Assembly (NCBI GenBank): GCA_027066695.1
Contig: JAMONE010000196.1
Span: 1 to 7,597, forward strand
Source of the DNA: Micavibrio sp.
Lineage (GTDB): Bacteria; Pseudomonadota; Alphaproteobacteria; Micavibrionales; Micavibrionaceae
Length of the DNA: 7,597 nt
Reading direction: 5' to 3'
The notes under the pieces are model-generated. The model worked only from the letters and a program-made list of their open reading frames with translations, did no database searches and was not told the origin of the DNA. This document shows, piece by piece, positions 1 through 6,591 of this stretch (its first letter is position 1; each line of letters starts with the position of its first letter). Position numbers and translations under genes: made by a program.

Positions 1-972
1 TGAAATTTTTATATCATTAAGCGTCAATGCAGAATCACCCGTATTAACCAAAGAAACCGTAATTGTTGAAGCAGAAGAAATTTCAGAGCCAAACTGCACC
101 TCAACCTGCGAAGAGACTAAAAGCCCCTTACCAGGAACAGCCTCAGGGAAAATATCAGCCTCATTAACCAAATCCGGAACATAATCACCAGATAAAGGAA
201 CACTAGCAAGTCCAGTTGCACCACTATGCTTAACAACCAAAACACCTGTTGATGGCCCTTTTTGTTTTGGCGCCCAAGTCACCGTTGCTATACAAGCCTG
301 CCCAGCTTGCAATGTTTTACAATCATGTTCGACCACATAACCTGAGCGTTCAGACGAATTGATAAATAGATCAGAAATTTCAACAGTATTTGAAGTAATA
401 TTTCGCAATATAACTGGCTCCACCATTGTCTGACCAGAGGCAAGCGAGCCAAAATTAAGCTCTGAAGGAATAGCTTCAACATCACTGGATAATGTATCAG
501 AAGAATCACCGCTGGATTCAATATTACCCGATAAGGTAGCAGTAACAAGGCGGGTACGACCACTATGAAGCATTAACATCTCAACGCGCCACGCGCCTGC
601 TTGAAGCCCCTTAACCGAAAGGGCCACAGCACATTCCGCGCCAGAAGGCAAAAGCCCTACCCCACATTGATTTAAAGATACACTTGCCGAAAGATTAGAG
701 GAGGGGTAGAGATTAATCTTTCCTGTTTGAACAGGCTGCGCCCCCTCATTTCGAAATAACACAACAACTTGCGCGGTTGCCCCAATTGGCACAGAGCCGC
801 CATCCACATCACTTTCAACAGGAACAAGACCTACCGCTCCACCGCCTGAAACACGTGTGCCAGGTGCGTCAAAACCAGGATACTGCGCATAAGCAGAAAT
901 ACTGCCACCCAATATAATAAGGACAGTAAACAACAATAATAAATACCTAATATAATGCGAATGCATAATCAT
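1..972 (-). CDS. Secreted choice-of-anchor D / ASH-like multi-domain protein (C-terminus beyond window)
   Basis: This frame stays open from the ATG at 972 to the left edge, giving 324 residues without a stop. Residues 1-29 form a Sec signal peptide: a short basic start, a hydrophobic core rich in L and I, and a likely cut after AYA, leaving Gln30. After it come tandem beta-rich units at about 52-149, 167-264 and 291 onward. Units 2 and 3 open with an FGS motif (LNFGS, VQFGS). Units 1 and 2 carry a cysteine pair spaced about 10 residues apart (C103/C114 and C218/C227) inside 'C..L..G..C' and end in LSG. This is the pattern of choice-of-anchor D / ASH-type immunoglobulin-like domains, which are usually structural or adhesive. 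The protein is probably exported, possibly to the periplasm or cell surface. It lies downstream of a secretin gene on the same strand, so a role in that apparatus is possible but inferred. The in-frame ATG at 966 and GTG at 990 are alternative starts; no clear Shine-Dalgarno decides between them. Confidence 0.8.
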   Translation of the reverse strand, partial: MIMHSHYIRYLLLLFTVLIILGGSISAYAQYPGFDAPGTRVSGGGAVGLVPVESDVDGGSVPIGATAQVVVLFRNEGAQPVQTGKINLYPSSNLSASVSLNQCGVGLLPSGAECAVALSVKGLQAGAWRVEMLMLHSGRTRLVTATLSGNIESSGDSSDTLSSDVEAIPSELNFGSLASGQTMVEPVILRNITSNTVEISDLFINSSERSGYVVEHDCKTLQAGQACIATVTWAPKQKGPSTGVLVVKHSGATGLASVPLSGDYVPDLVNEADIFPEAVPGKGLLVSSQVEVQFGSEISSASTITVSLVNTGDSALTLNDIKIS

Positions 973-1048
973 GGGCTTAAATAAAGACACTCCGAAAAGA
1001 GTAATGACACATATAATAACGCAAAAGAACGTAAGCGTACCGAATCAT

Positions 1049-1054
1049 ATTATA
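1049..1054 (-). promoter_or_regulatory. Possible -10 box for the beta-domain protein gene
   Basis: Read on the minus strand, these bases are a perfect TATAAT. They lie in the AT-rich 157-bp gap between the secretin stop and the start at 972. A transcript would begin near 1042 and carry a leader of about 70 bases. No good -35 hexamer is visible 16 to 18 bases upstream, and AT-rich DNA gives such matches by chance. The gap is long enough for a separate promoter, but read-through from the secretin gene is equally possible. Confidence 0.3.
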
Positions 1055-1129
1055 CACATATTCAAGAAATAAAACATACATATAGCGTAATATCCACATA
1101 ATCTCACAAAAACGAGCGAAAAGAAGGGG

Positions 1130-2617
1130 TTAATGCGATTGCACGGAAACAGGATATTGCACAACAGCATTAGACGGTGACGCAGCGTTCGAAGCCGTAA
1201 AATCAGGAGAAGAATCCCCCTCGGATGTATAAACAATCACACGTGGTTTAAGCAAAAATACCAGTTCGGTATTTGATGTGGTAAGTGTTCTTGATATGGG
1301 AAGAAATGGGGAGTCAAAGCCCGCACCTGATTTATCATATTCATCACTTTCGCGCACAAGGCCAGCAATTAACACCGAATCACCTGGGCGAATACGTATT
1401 TGCGTAGAAAGCTCACGCTCTGTAGTTTCAGGCAGCTGCAATACAGTTCCATCAGCGTCAAAATTCTTAAATCCTTTAAACTCTTCCAAGTTAATTTCAA
1501 TTGCGCCATAAACCGTTGCATTATCCCAATTACTAGAAATTTTTAGCGTAAAGCCCGTATCAACCGTAGCGGTCTCAGTGGAAACGGTTGTCTCACCATC
1601 TTGCACGGAGCGCGTCAATGAGGACACATAATTAATAGTATCTGCCGCACGCAACGTTGCCTCCGCGCCAGAAAGAACAGTAAGCTGTGGCTGGGATATA
1701 GTTTTAACTGCGCCATATTCAGAAATAAAATCAAACACATCATCAGATCCAAACGACACTCCGCCCATAGTTGGCAGACCTATACTAATAGGACTAAAAT
1801 CTGCCCCCGTAGAGCCTGATATATTTATACCAGAAGCAAAGCGCCCAAACTTACTGATACCACGCCAATCGATACCCGCAGAATTACCATTATTTAGCGA
1901 TACCTCCCAAATATAAACCTCAAAGATAATTAAAGCAGTACTTGCGCGAACACGCTGGAAATAGCGCTCTGCAAGCTCTGCGGTGCGATTAGTCGCCTCA
2001 TATATAATGGTGCGCGTGGCGCTCTCTGTTATAGGAGTGCTTCCCGTAATAGCTTTAACGCCCGTCGCAATACTGGCAAGAATATCATTTTCACCGCCAA
2101 TCGGAGGAATAGTCACAGTGAAGGTTTGCGTCTCCTTAACGATCAACAACCCGTCTTCATATGAACAATACAAATCAGCCAGACCACATATTTTTTTAAC
2201 AACACTGCGTAGCGGGCCGCGTAGATTAGTGATAGTCACTGTGCGCTCAAATCCAGCGTCAGTTTCAAAAGCCATTGGCACTTCATAATCAGCCAAAATC
2301 AACTGTAACGCCCCAGCCACAGTTTCAGAGCGAAGCTCAAATGGGCCGACTACAGCTCTTGGCAAAGAACTGTTTCTTTGCGAAGCTTTAGGAATAAGGA
2401 CATCACTGCCTAGCGGTAAATAAATAACACTATCAGGCTTGTCGTTCACAGATTCTTGACGACCCGCCGCCATGGCAGGCGATGGAACAGATAAGTTACG
2501 CGCAGCAGGAACATCCACAGGAGCGCACGAAACCAAGAGCGGACATGCAACAGCAGACAAAGCCAGCATCTTCAAACCTGCTGGAAAAACTTTATATAGA
2601 TATTTGATAATATTCAT
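1130..2617 (-). CDS. PilN-family lipoprotein secretin (type IVb pilus-like outer-membrane channel)
   Basis: The product is 495 aa from the ATG at 2617; an in-frame TTG at 2629 would add four residues and has no better ribosome site. The N-terminus is a lipoprotein signal with lipobox LLVSC, so Cys31 would be lipidated, as in PilN/BfpB-type pilotin-independent secretins. A short N0/STN-like domain follows at about 92-162 (GPFELRSETV to GLLIVKE), then an N-domain around 165-235. The secretin core lies at about 230-465: the segment VKTISQPQLTVLSG, a Gly/Ser-rich beta region before it, the late strands RPGDSVLIAGLV, and the closing strand TELVFLLKPRVIVY, typical of secretins. The tail after about 467 is Ser/Ala-rich and probably disordered. 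Members form a multimeric gated pore through which a pilus or substrate passes. The usual VPxLGxxPxLGxLF motif is replaced by a divergent stretch (SPFLPISRTL). It is preceded on the same strand by a response regulator gene 47 bp away, so the two are probably co-transcribed. The secretin assignment is firm; the PilN subfamily is likely, not certain. Confidence 0.85.
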   Translation of the reverse strand: MNIIKYLYKVFPAGLKMLALSAVACPLLVSCAPVDVPAARNLSVPSPAMAAGRQESVNDKPDSVIYLPLGSDVLIPKASQRNSSLPRAVVGPFELRSETVAGALQLILADYEVPMAFETDAGFERTVTITNLRGPLRSVVKKICGLADLYCSYEDGLLIVKETQTFTVTIPPIGGENDILASIATGVKAITGSTPITESATRTIIYEATNRTAELAERYFQRVRASTALIIFEVYIWEVSLNNGNSAGIDWRGISKFGRFASGINISGSTGADFSPISIGLPTMGGVSFGSDDVFDFISEYGAVKTISQPQLTVLSGAEATLRAADTINYVSSLTRSVQDGETTVSTETATVDTGFTLKISSNWDNATVYGAIEINLEEFKGFKNFDADGTVLQLPETTERELSTQIRIRPGDSVLIAGLVRESDEYDKSGAGFDSPFLPISRTLTTSNTELVFLLKPRVIVYTSEGDSSPDFTASNAASPSNAVVQYPVSVQSH

Positions 2618-2664
2618 AAACAAAATCAACTCAAAGATAAGATCTCTAAATCATAACATTAGAG

Positions 2665-3045
2665 TTAATATTTTTCTATGTGCAAAGTGCGCGAAATCAT
2701 TTTAATCAACCGATCTTTTTGCACCGGCTTTTTTAAAATAGCGCCAACGCCTAATTTAGAGGCCTCGCCCAGCAAATCGGGATTATCATCACCCGTTACC
2801 AAAATAACAGGCATAATTATATCATCGCCGCGTATCGCTCTTATAAATTCAAATCCGTTTATAGGCTCCATCCGAACATCAACAATGGCAAGATCAAGAC
2901 CATTTTCACTAGATACAACATCCAAAGCCTGCCCGCCATCGGTAGACTCCAAGGTATCATAGCCACCATCATTTAAAAATTTACAGATCTGCATACGGAC
3001 AAAATCGTTATCTTCGACGACTAATATTTTATGTTTTTCTAGCAT
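2665..3045 (-). CDS. Single-domain CheY-like response regulator
   Basis: This 126-aa protein is a receiver (REC) domain and nothing else, which is the normal length for CheY/Spo0F-type regulators. The acidic pocket is Glu11-Asp12, the phospho-acceptor is Asp56 (in AIVDVRMEP), the switch Thr is Thr84 (ILVTGDD), and the conserved Lys is Lys106 before Pro107. All catalytic positions are present, so it should accept phosphate from a histidine kinase. There is no DNA-binding output domain, so it must act by protein-protein contact or within a phosphorelay. No kinase gene is in the window. The ATG at 3045 has a good Shine-Dalgarno (GGAG, complement of 3054-3057) eight bases upstream. It is the first gene of the minus-strand module and leads directly into the secretin gene, which suggests control of assembly or activity of that machine (inference). 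Confidence 0.9.
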   Translation of the reverse strand: MLEKHKILVVEDNDFVRMQICKFLNDGGYDTLESTDGGQALDVVSSENGLDLAIVDVRMEPINGFEFIRAIRGDDIIMPVILVTGDDNPDLLGEASKLGVGAILKKPVQKDRLIKMISRTLHIEKY

Positions 3046-3142
3046 AAACGCAACTCCGATAAATCTTACTGATAACTGAGATAATACTAAAAAAAAATAA
3101 AGAACCTCCTAATAATAGCTAAAATATGATATAAAATCCAGC
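3046..3142. promoter_or_regulatory. Divergent intergenic region between response regulator and prepilin peptidase
   Basis: These 97 bases separate two outward-facing genes, so promoters for both directions should lie here. The sequence is very AT-rich with an A9 run near 3089. For the plus strand, TATGAT (3125-3130) and the overlapping TATAAA (3130-3135) resemble -10 boxes and would place the transcript start only 0 to 6 bases before the ATG at 3143. For the minus strand, TATTAT (complement of 3081-3086) is a candidate -10. No convincing -35 hexamer is seen for either. A consensus AGGAGG on the minus strand (complement of 3105-3110) has no start codon at a usable distance. Confidence 0.45.
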
Positions 3143-3631
3143 ATGAGCGTTATTATCACCATCATATGCTTGATAAGTGCCTTATCGCTACTTACAGCAT
3201 TATCCATCATAGATTTGAAAACCAAATTACTTCCGAACAAATATGTTGCGGGATTTTTTGGCAGCGCTATAGCATTCCACGCAGCAACCCAGTTCCAATT
3301 CATTGCACCTTTGGATATGTTTTTAGGCGCGATTGCAGGGGGCGGCATGTTGCTTGCTATTCGTCATATTGCTAATAAAATATATAAGCGCGATACATTA
3401 GGCCTTGGTGATGTGAAATTGATGGGCGCAGCAGGCGTTTGGCTAGGGATAGAACATATCTTTCTAGCCCTTAGTTTAGGCGCATTAGCGGGGCTAATCC
3501 ATGGCATTATATATGGCCGTTACAAAAAAATTGATCTGTCAAAACTTTCCGTTCCCGCAGGCCCGGGATTTATTTTCGGTATAATTATAGTTGGCATTAT
3601 CAAATTTCAAATGCTAATAACTATGTTATGA
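3143..3631 (+). CDS. A24-family prepilin peptidase (TadV/CpaA-like, no methylase domain)
   Basis: This 162-aa integral membrane protein has about six hydrophobic segments and the two aspartates of the A24 aspartyl peptidases: Asp24 in SIIDLKTKLLPN and Asp90 in the GxGD motif (GLGDVKLMG). A PAGPGF segment at 138-143 matches the late conserved Pro/Gly-rich loop. It lacks the N-terminal cysteine-containing methyltransferase domain of PilD/GspO, so it resembles the short peptidases of Tad/Flp and type IVb systems. Such enzymes cleave the leader of prepilins at the inner membrane. The gene is divergent from the secretin module and is its most probable partner, although no pilin gene is in the window. 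No Shine-Dalgarno precedes the ATG; translation may start on a very short leader. Its stop overlaps the pyrB start by four bases (ATGA). Confidence 0.9.
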   Translation: MSVIITIICLISALSLLTALSIIDLKTKLLPNKYVAGFFGSAIAFHAATQFQFIAPLDMFLGAIAGGGMLLAIRHIANKIYKRDTLGLGDVKLMGAAGVWLGIEHIFLALSLGALAGLIHGIIYGRYKKIDLSKLSVPAGPGFIFGIIIVGIIKFQMLITML

Positions 3632-4536
3632 GACACTTGCTAGGCATTGATGATTTAAGCTCTGATGAAATTCGCGACATTATTAACCGCGCGGATTACT
3701 ATTCTCGCGCCCTTGCTGATGGCAGATGGGATCGCAACAAGTTACAGCATAAAATAGTGCTGACACTGTTTTTTGAAAGCTCAACGCGCACGCTTACATC
3801 CTTTGATATCGCCGCCAAACGTCTTGGCGCGGACGTTGTTAACTGGAACGCCGAGCTTAGCTCGCTTAGTAAAGACGAGAGCTTTTCTGATACTATCGAC
3901 ACGCTAAGCGCGATGCGCCCCGATGCTATTATTATAAGGCACTGCGAATATGGCGCTCCGAATTTTGTTGCTGGTCGCGTAGATTGCCCTGTGATTAACG
4001 CAGGTGATAGCTGGCGCGAACATCCAAGCCAAGCATTGCTTGATGCGCTTACTATAACACAGGAAAAAGGCGAGCTTAAGGGCTTAACCGTGGCAATTTG
4101 CGGCGATGTAGCGCACAGCCGAGTGGCTAGCTCTAATGCTAAGCTCCTGACAAAGATGGGCGCAAATGTACGTTTTGTTGCACCTGAGTTCCTAATGCCG
4201 CAAAAGCTGCCTTGTGAAAGCATTAAATGCTTTGATAATCTTGAGCAAGGCATAGAAGGCGCAGACGTTGTTATGATGCTACGCATTCAAAAAGAGCGCA
4301 TGGATAGAGGCGATATCCCAAGCGATGCGGCATATTTTAATAATCACGGACTAACGCTAGAGCGGCTTAAATGCGCCAAACCCGATGCCATTATAATGCA
4401 TCCCGGCCCGATGAATAGAGGCGTAGAAATCGCCGATGAAGTAGCCGATGACCCTACGCGCTCCATGATGAAACGCCAAGTAGCTAACGGCATTCCTACT
4501 AGAATGGCAATCCTTGATTTATTGGTGGGTGGGTGA
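3628..4536 (+). CDS. pyrB: Aspartate carbamoyltransferase catalytic subunit
   Basis: PyrB joins carbamoyl phosphate and L-aspartate to make N-carbamoyl-L-aspartate, the first committed step of pyrimidine synthesis, in the cytoplasm. The 302-aa length is usual for a catalytic chain. Conserved sites seen are the carbamoyl-phosphate loop STRT at 52-55, Lys82 in LSSLSKDES (the mobile Lys of the 80s loop), Arg104, HPSQALLD at 132-139, and the HPGPMNRG loop at 258-265. The start ATG overlaps the stop of the prepilin peptidase gene and has no Shine-Dalgarno of its own, so it probably depends on translational coupling. No regulatory subunit (pyrI) follows. pyrC, which often comes next in Alphaproteobacteria, is also missing and plsY follows directly. 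Confidence 0.97.
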   Translation: MRHLLGIDDLSSDEIRDIINRADYYSRALADGRWDRNKLQHKIVLTLFFESSTRTLTSFDIAAKRLGADVVNWNAELSSLSKDESFSDTIDTLSAMRPDAIIIRHCEYGAPNFVAGRVDCPVINAGDSWREHPSQALLDALTITQEKGELKGLTVAICGDVAHSRVASSNAKLLTKMGANVRFVAPEFLMPQKLPCESIKCFDNLEQGIEGADVVMMLRIQKERMDRGDIPSDAAYFNNHGLTLERLKCAKPDAIIMHPGPMNRGVEIADEVADDPTRSMMKRQVANGIPTRMAILDLLVGG

Positions 4537-5165
4537 TGATACTTATTCTTCCAATTTTTTTATTAGCTGGGTATTTAATTGGCTCAATACCCTTTGGACT
4601 AATACTTACAAAATTATTTACCAAGCAAGATATACGCGAAATAGGCTCGGGTAATATCGGGGCTACCAATGTTTTGCGAACAGGAAATAAAAAACTAGCT
4701 ATTGCGACACTTCTCCTTGATGCGGGAAAAGGTGCTGTTTTAATTCTACCTCTTATTGGTAATCATGACCCTGCTGTTCCTGATTTCTTTTGGAACATGG
4801 TGGGACTTTCCATTGGATTAGGTGTCGTTTTGGGCCATTGCTTCCCCATCTGGTTAAAATTTAAGGGTGGGAAAGGCGTGGCTACATCGCTTGGCGTATT
4901 ACTTGCAGCTGTGCCTTATGCTGGACTGGCGGCGGTGATAGCGTGGATAATTGCTGCTTTCGCATTTAGACTATCATCACTCGCTGCGCTAATAGCTGCG
5001 CTTGTTGCGCCAATAGTGACCTTCTTTATATATGGGCAAGAACCTGCTGCTATAGCCTCCTTAATCACATTACTTATATGGGCGCGTCATAAAGAAAATA
5101 TGGAACGCATCATAGCTGGCACAGAGCCTAGGATAGGAAAGAACAAAGAGGAGGGTAAATCGTAA
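4536..5165 (+). CDS. plsY: Acyl-phosphate:glycerol-3-phosphate acyltransferase
   Basis: PlsY transfers the acyl chain from acyl-phosphate (made by PlsX) to glycerol 3-phosphate, giving lysophosphatidic acid at the inner membrane. The 209-aa multi-pass protein shows the three conserved cytoplasmic motifs: GSIPFG at 16-21, GSGNIGATNVLR at 38-49, and GHCFPIWLKFKGGKGVATS at 100-118, followed by the late ARHKENMERI region. The charged tail ends in KNKEEGKS. The ATG at 4536 shares one base with the pyrB stop (TGATG); an in-frame GTG at 4533 would add one residue. The G-rich run just before (GGTGGGTGGG) may serve as a weak ribosome site. The close coupling places it in the transcript of the peptidase and pyrB. 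Confidence 0.96.
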   Translation: MILILPIFLLAGYLIGSIPFGLILTKLFTKQDIREIGSGNIGATNVLRTGNKKLAIATLLLDAGKGAVLILPLIGNHDPAVPDFFWNMVGLSIGLGVVLGHCFPIWLKFKGGKGVATSLGVLLAAVPYAGLAAVIAWIIAAFAFRLSSLAALIAALVAPIVTFFIYGQEPAAIASLITLLIWARHKENMERIIAGTEPRIGKNKEEGKS

Positions 5166-5176
5166 ATTTTCTTTAA

Positions 5177-5255
5177 CTGTCATTTCGAGTACATACGAGA
5201 AGTCTTATTAATCGGTAATACATAAGATCTCTCCATTTCATGTTCGAGATAACAG
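5177..5255. repeat. Palindromic intergenic element, copy 1
   Basis: The ends form an imperfect inverted repeat: CTGTCATTTCGAG at 5177-5189 against TTCGAGATAACAG at 5243-5255. The interior pairs as well (GAGAAGTCTTATTA near 5197-5210 against TAATACATAAGATCTCTC near 5216-5233), so RNA from here could fold into a long hairpin. It shares AAGATCTCTCC and GTTCGAGAT.ACA, in the same order, with the element at 6517-6580. It lies just after plsY and may end or stabilise that transcript (inference). Its right end lies over the first in-frame ATG of the dprA frame. Confidence 0.7.
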
Positions 5256-5275
5256 CTACTTTGCGATATATTAAT

Positions 5276-6421
5276 ATGTTAGACCTTTTCCCTCAAAATA
5301 AACCAACCCCCGAGGCTGAGCGCATAGCGGCGTTGCGCTTGTTTCGCACAGATAGTATCGGGCCTATCACCTTTTATCAATTGGTTGAGCGTTTCGGCAG
5401 CGCAGCCGAATCTCTGCTTGCTCTACCCGAGCTTGCTAAACGTGGAGGGCGGAAAAAACCGCTCAAAGCTCCCGATGAAAAATATATAATGCGCGAATAT
5501 AAAGCTTTGCAAAAACTCGGCGGGCGAATTATTACCTACGCCGATAAGGAATATCCGCTTGCCTTAACCGCTACCGATGACGCGCCGCCTGTTATAAGTA
5601 TTATCGGTAATGCTGCGTTGCTGAATAAATCATGCTTGGCAATAGTAGGAGCGCGTAATGCCTCGCTAAATGGTAAGAAATTCGCCTATAAACTCGCGGC
5701 AGAGCTAGGCGCACGCGGGCAAGTTATTACATCAGGCTTGGCGCGAGGCATAGATACCTCCGCCCATCAAGGAAGCGTTAACACAGGGACTATCGCAGTA
5801 GTAGCTAGCGGAATTGACGTGGTCTACCCAGAAGAAAACCAGAAATTATACGAAGAGATAGCCGAAAAAGGCTTAATAATCGCGGAAAGTGCGCTAGGCG
5901 CAAAACCCTACGCCGCAGCTTTCCCAAAGCGCAACCGCATAGTATCGGGCATATCCAAGGGCGTTATCGTAGTCGAAGCAACGCGGCGTTCAGGCTCACT
6001 CATAACTGCGCGCCTTGCAGGTGAACAAGGGCGCGATGTCTACGCCGTACCAGGATCACCATTTGACCCTAGAGCTTCAGGGCCAAACCACCTCATACGC
6101 GAGGGTGCAACATTAATAAGAAACGCCGATGATGTCATTGAAATATTGATGAATTTCTCTGGCAACGCTTTGCGCGAACCACCAACAAGCGTAGTGAATT
6201 TCATTCCCCCATATCATGAAAATCAAAATGAAGATCCACCTGAAAAAGCTCAGGAGCAAATTCTAACTCATTTATCTTTTACACCAATTTCTGTTGACGA
6301 ATTGATCAGAGCATGTCATTTGAGTATTTCAGCTTTGCAAACTTCATTGCTGGAATTGGAGCTAGCAGGACGTATAAAACGCCTGCATGGGAATAGAATT
6401 ATATTGCTGGAAGAAGAGTAG
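5276..6421 (+). CDS. dprA: DNA-processing protein DprA (Smf)
   Basis: DprA binds incoming single-stranded DNA and loads RecA during natural transformation; it is also present in many bacteria not known to be competent. From the ATG at 5276 it is 381 aa. Residues about 10-60 look like the N-terminal SAM/HhH-type helical region. The Rossmann-like core covers about 85-295 and carries GARN (125-128), SGLARGID (153-160) with AHQG, VASGIDVVYPEEN, FPKRNRIVSGIS (216-227), VVEA, SGSL and AVPGSP. A C-terminal winged-helix domain follows at about 325-381 after a Pro/Glu-rich linker. An in-frame ATG at 5240 would add 12 residues, but those codons lie partly in the palindromic repeat and match no DprA feature, so 5276 is preferred. 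Neither start has a clear Shine-Dalgarno. The gene stands alone between two repeat-bearing spacers. Confidence 0.95.
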   Translation: MLDLFPQNKPTPEAERIAALRLFRTDSIGPITFYQLVERFGSAAESLLALPELAKRGGRKKPLKAPDEKYIMREYKALQKLGGRIITYADKEYPLALTATDDAPPVISIIGNAALLNKSCLAIVGARNASLNGKKFAYKLAAELGARGQVITSGLARGIDTSAHQGSVNTGTIAVVASGIDVVYPEENQKLYEEIAEKGLIIAESALGAKPYAAAFPKRNRIVSGISKGVIVVEATRRSGSLITARLAGEQGRDVYAVPGSPFDPRASGPNHLIREGATLIRNADDVIEILMNFSGNALREPPTSVVNFIPPYHENQNEDPPEKAQEQILTHLSFTPISVDELIRACHLSISALQTSLLELELAGRIKRLHGNRIILLEEE

Positions 6422-6435
6422 AATTGAAGGAATTT

Positions 6436-6498
6436 AACCACAAATACACGCAGATCAACGCAGATAAAATCGGTGTATATCCGTGTTCATCTGTGGTT
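6436..6498. repeat. Imperfect inverted repeat with AACCACA/TGTGGTT ends
   Basis: The 63-bp element begins AACCACA and ends TGTGGTT. The left arm (AACCACAAATACACGCAGAT) and the right arm (ATCCGTGTTCATCTGTGGTT) are largely complementary, with an internal direct echo (GCAGATCAAC, GCAGATAAAA). It resembles a type of 'cacgcagatcaacgcagat' spacer repeat that I recall from many unrelated bacterial genomes. It lies 15 bases past the dprA stop and could form a stem in the transcript. There is no T-tract directly after it, so it is not a classical terminator. Confidence 0.65.
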
Positions 6499-6516
6499 AT
6501 AAATAAAAGCAAATAT

Positions 6517-6580
6517 TGTCATCCCGAAAGCTTTAGCTGAGGGATCTTAAGATCTCTCCGCAACGCGTTCGAGATGACAA
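6517..6580. repeat. Palindromic intergenic element, copy 2
   Basis: The outer arms are TTGTCATCCCGAAAGC at 6517-6532 and GCGTTCGAGATGACAA at 6565-6580, which pair with two mismatches. Nested inside at 6539-6558 is a 20-bp self-complementary core around the perfect palindrome GATCTTAAGATC (6543-6554), with one G-T mismatch. The motifs AAGATCTCTCC and GTTCGAGATGACA tie it to the copy at 5177-5255. It ends 24 bases before the topA start and could affect dprA 3' ends or topA expression. Confidence 0.75.
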
Positions 6581-6591
6581 AAGTATAAACT

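Noticed and set aside
288..563. Minus-strand 91-codon open frame
   Set aside because: It lies inside the secreted beta-domain gene in another frame of the same strand, and the composition is hydrophobic low-complexity with no start signal.
1983..2288. Plus-strand 101-codon open frame opposite the secretin gene
   Set aside because: It is antisense to well-conserved secretin domain sequence and shows no domain pattern.
2678..2962. Plus-strand 94-codon open frame opposite the response regulator
   Set aside because: The minus-strand receiver domain has every catalytic residue, so this is a shadow frame.
3105..3110. Consensus AGGAGG on the minus strand as the ribosome site of a small gene
   Set aside because: No ATG, GTG or TTG lies within a usable distance downstream; the response regulator has its own GGAG.
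3699..4286. Minus-strand 195-codon open frame opposite pyrB
   Set aside because: It is long, but pyrB is unmistakable on the other strand; the Ser/Arg-rich translation is typical of antisense reading.
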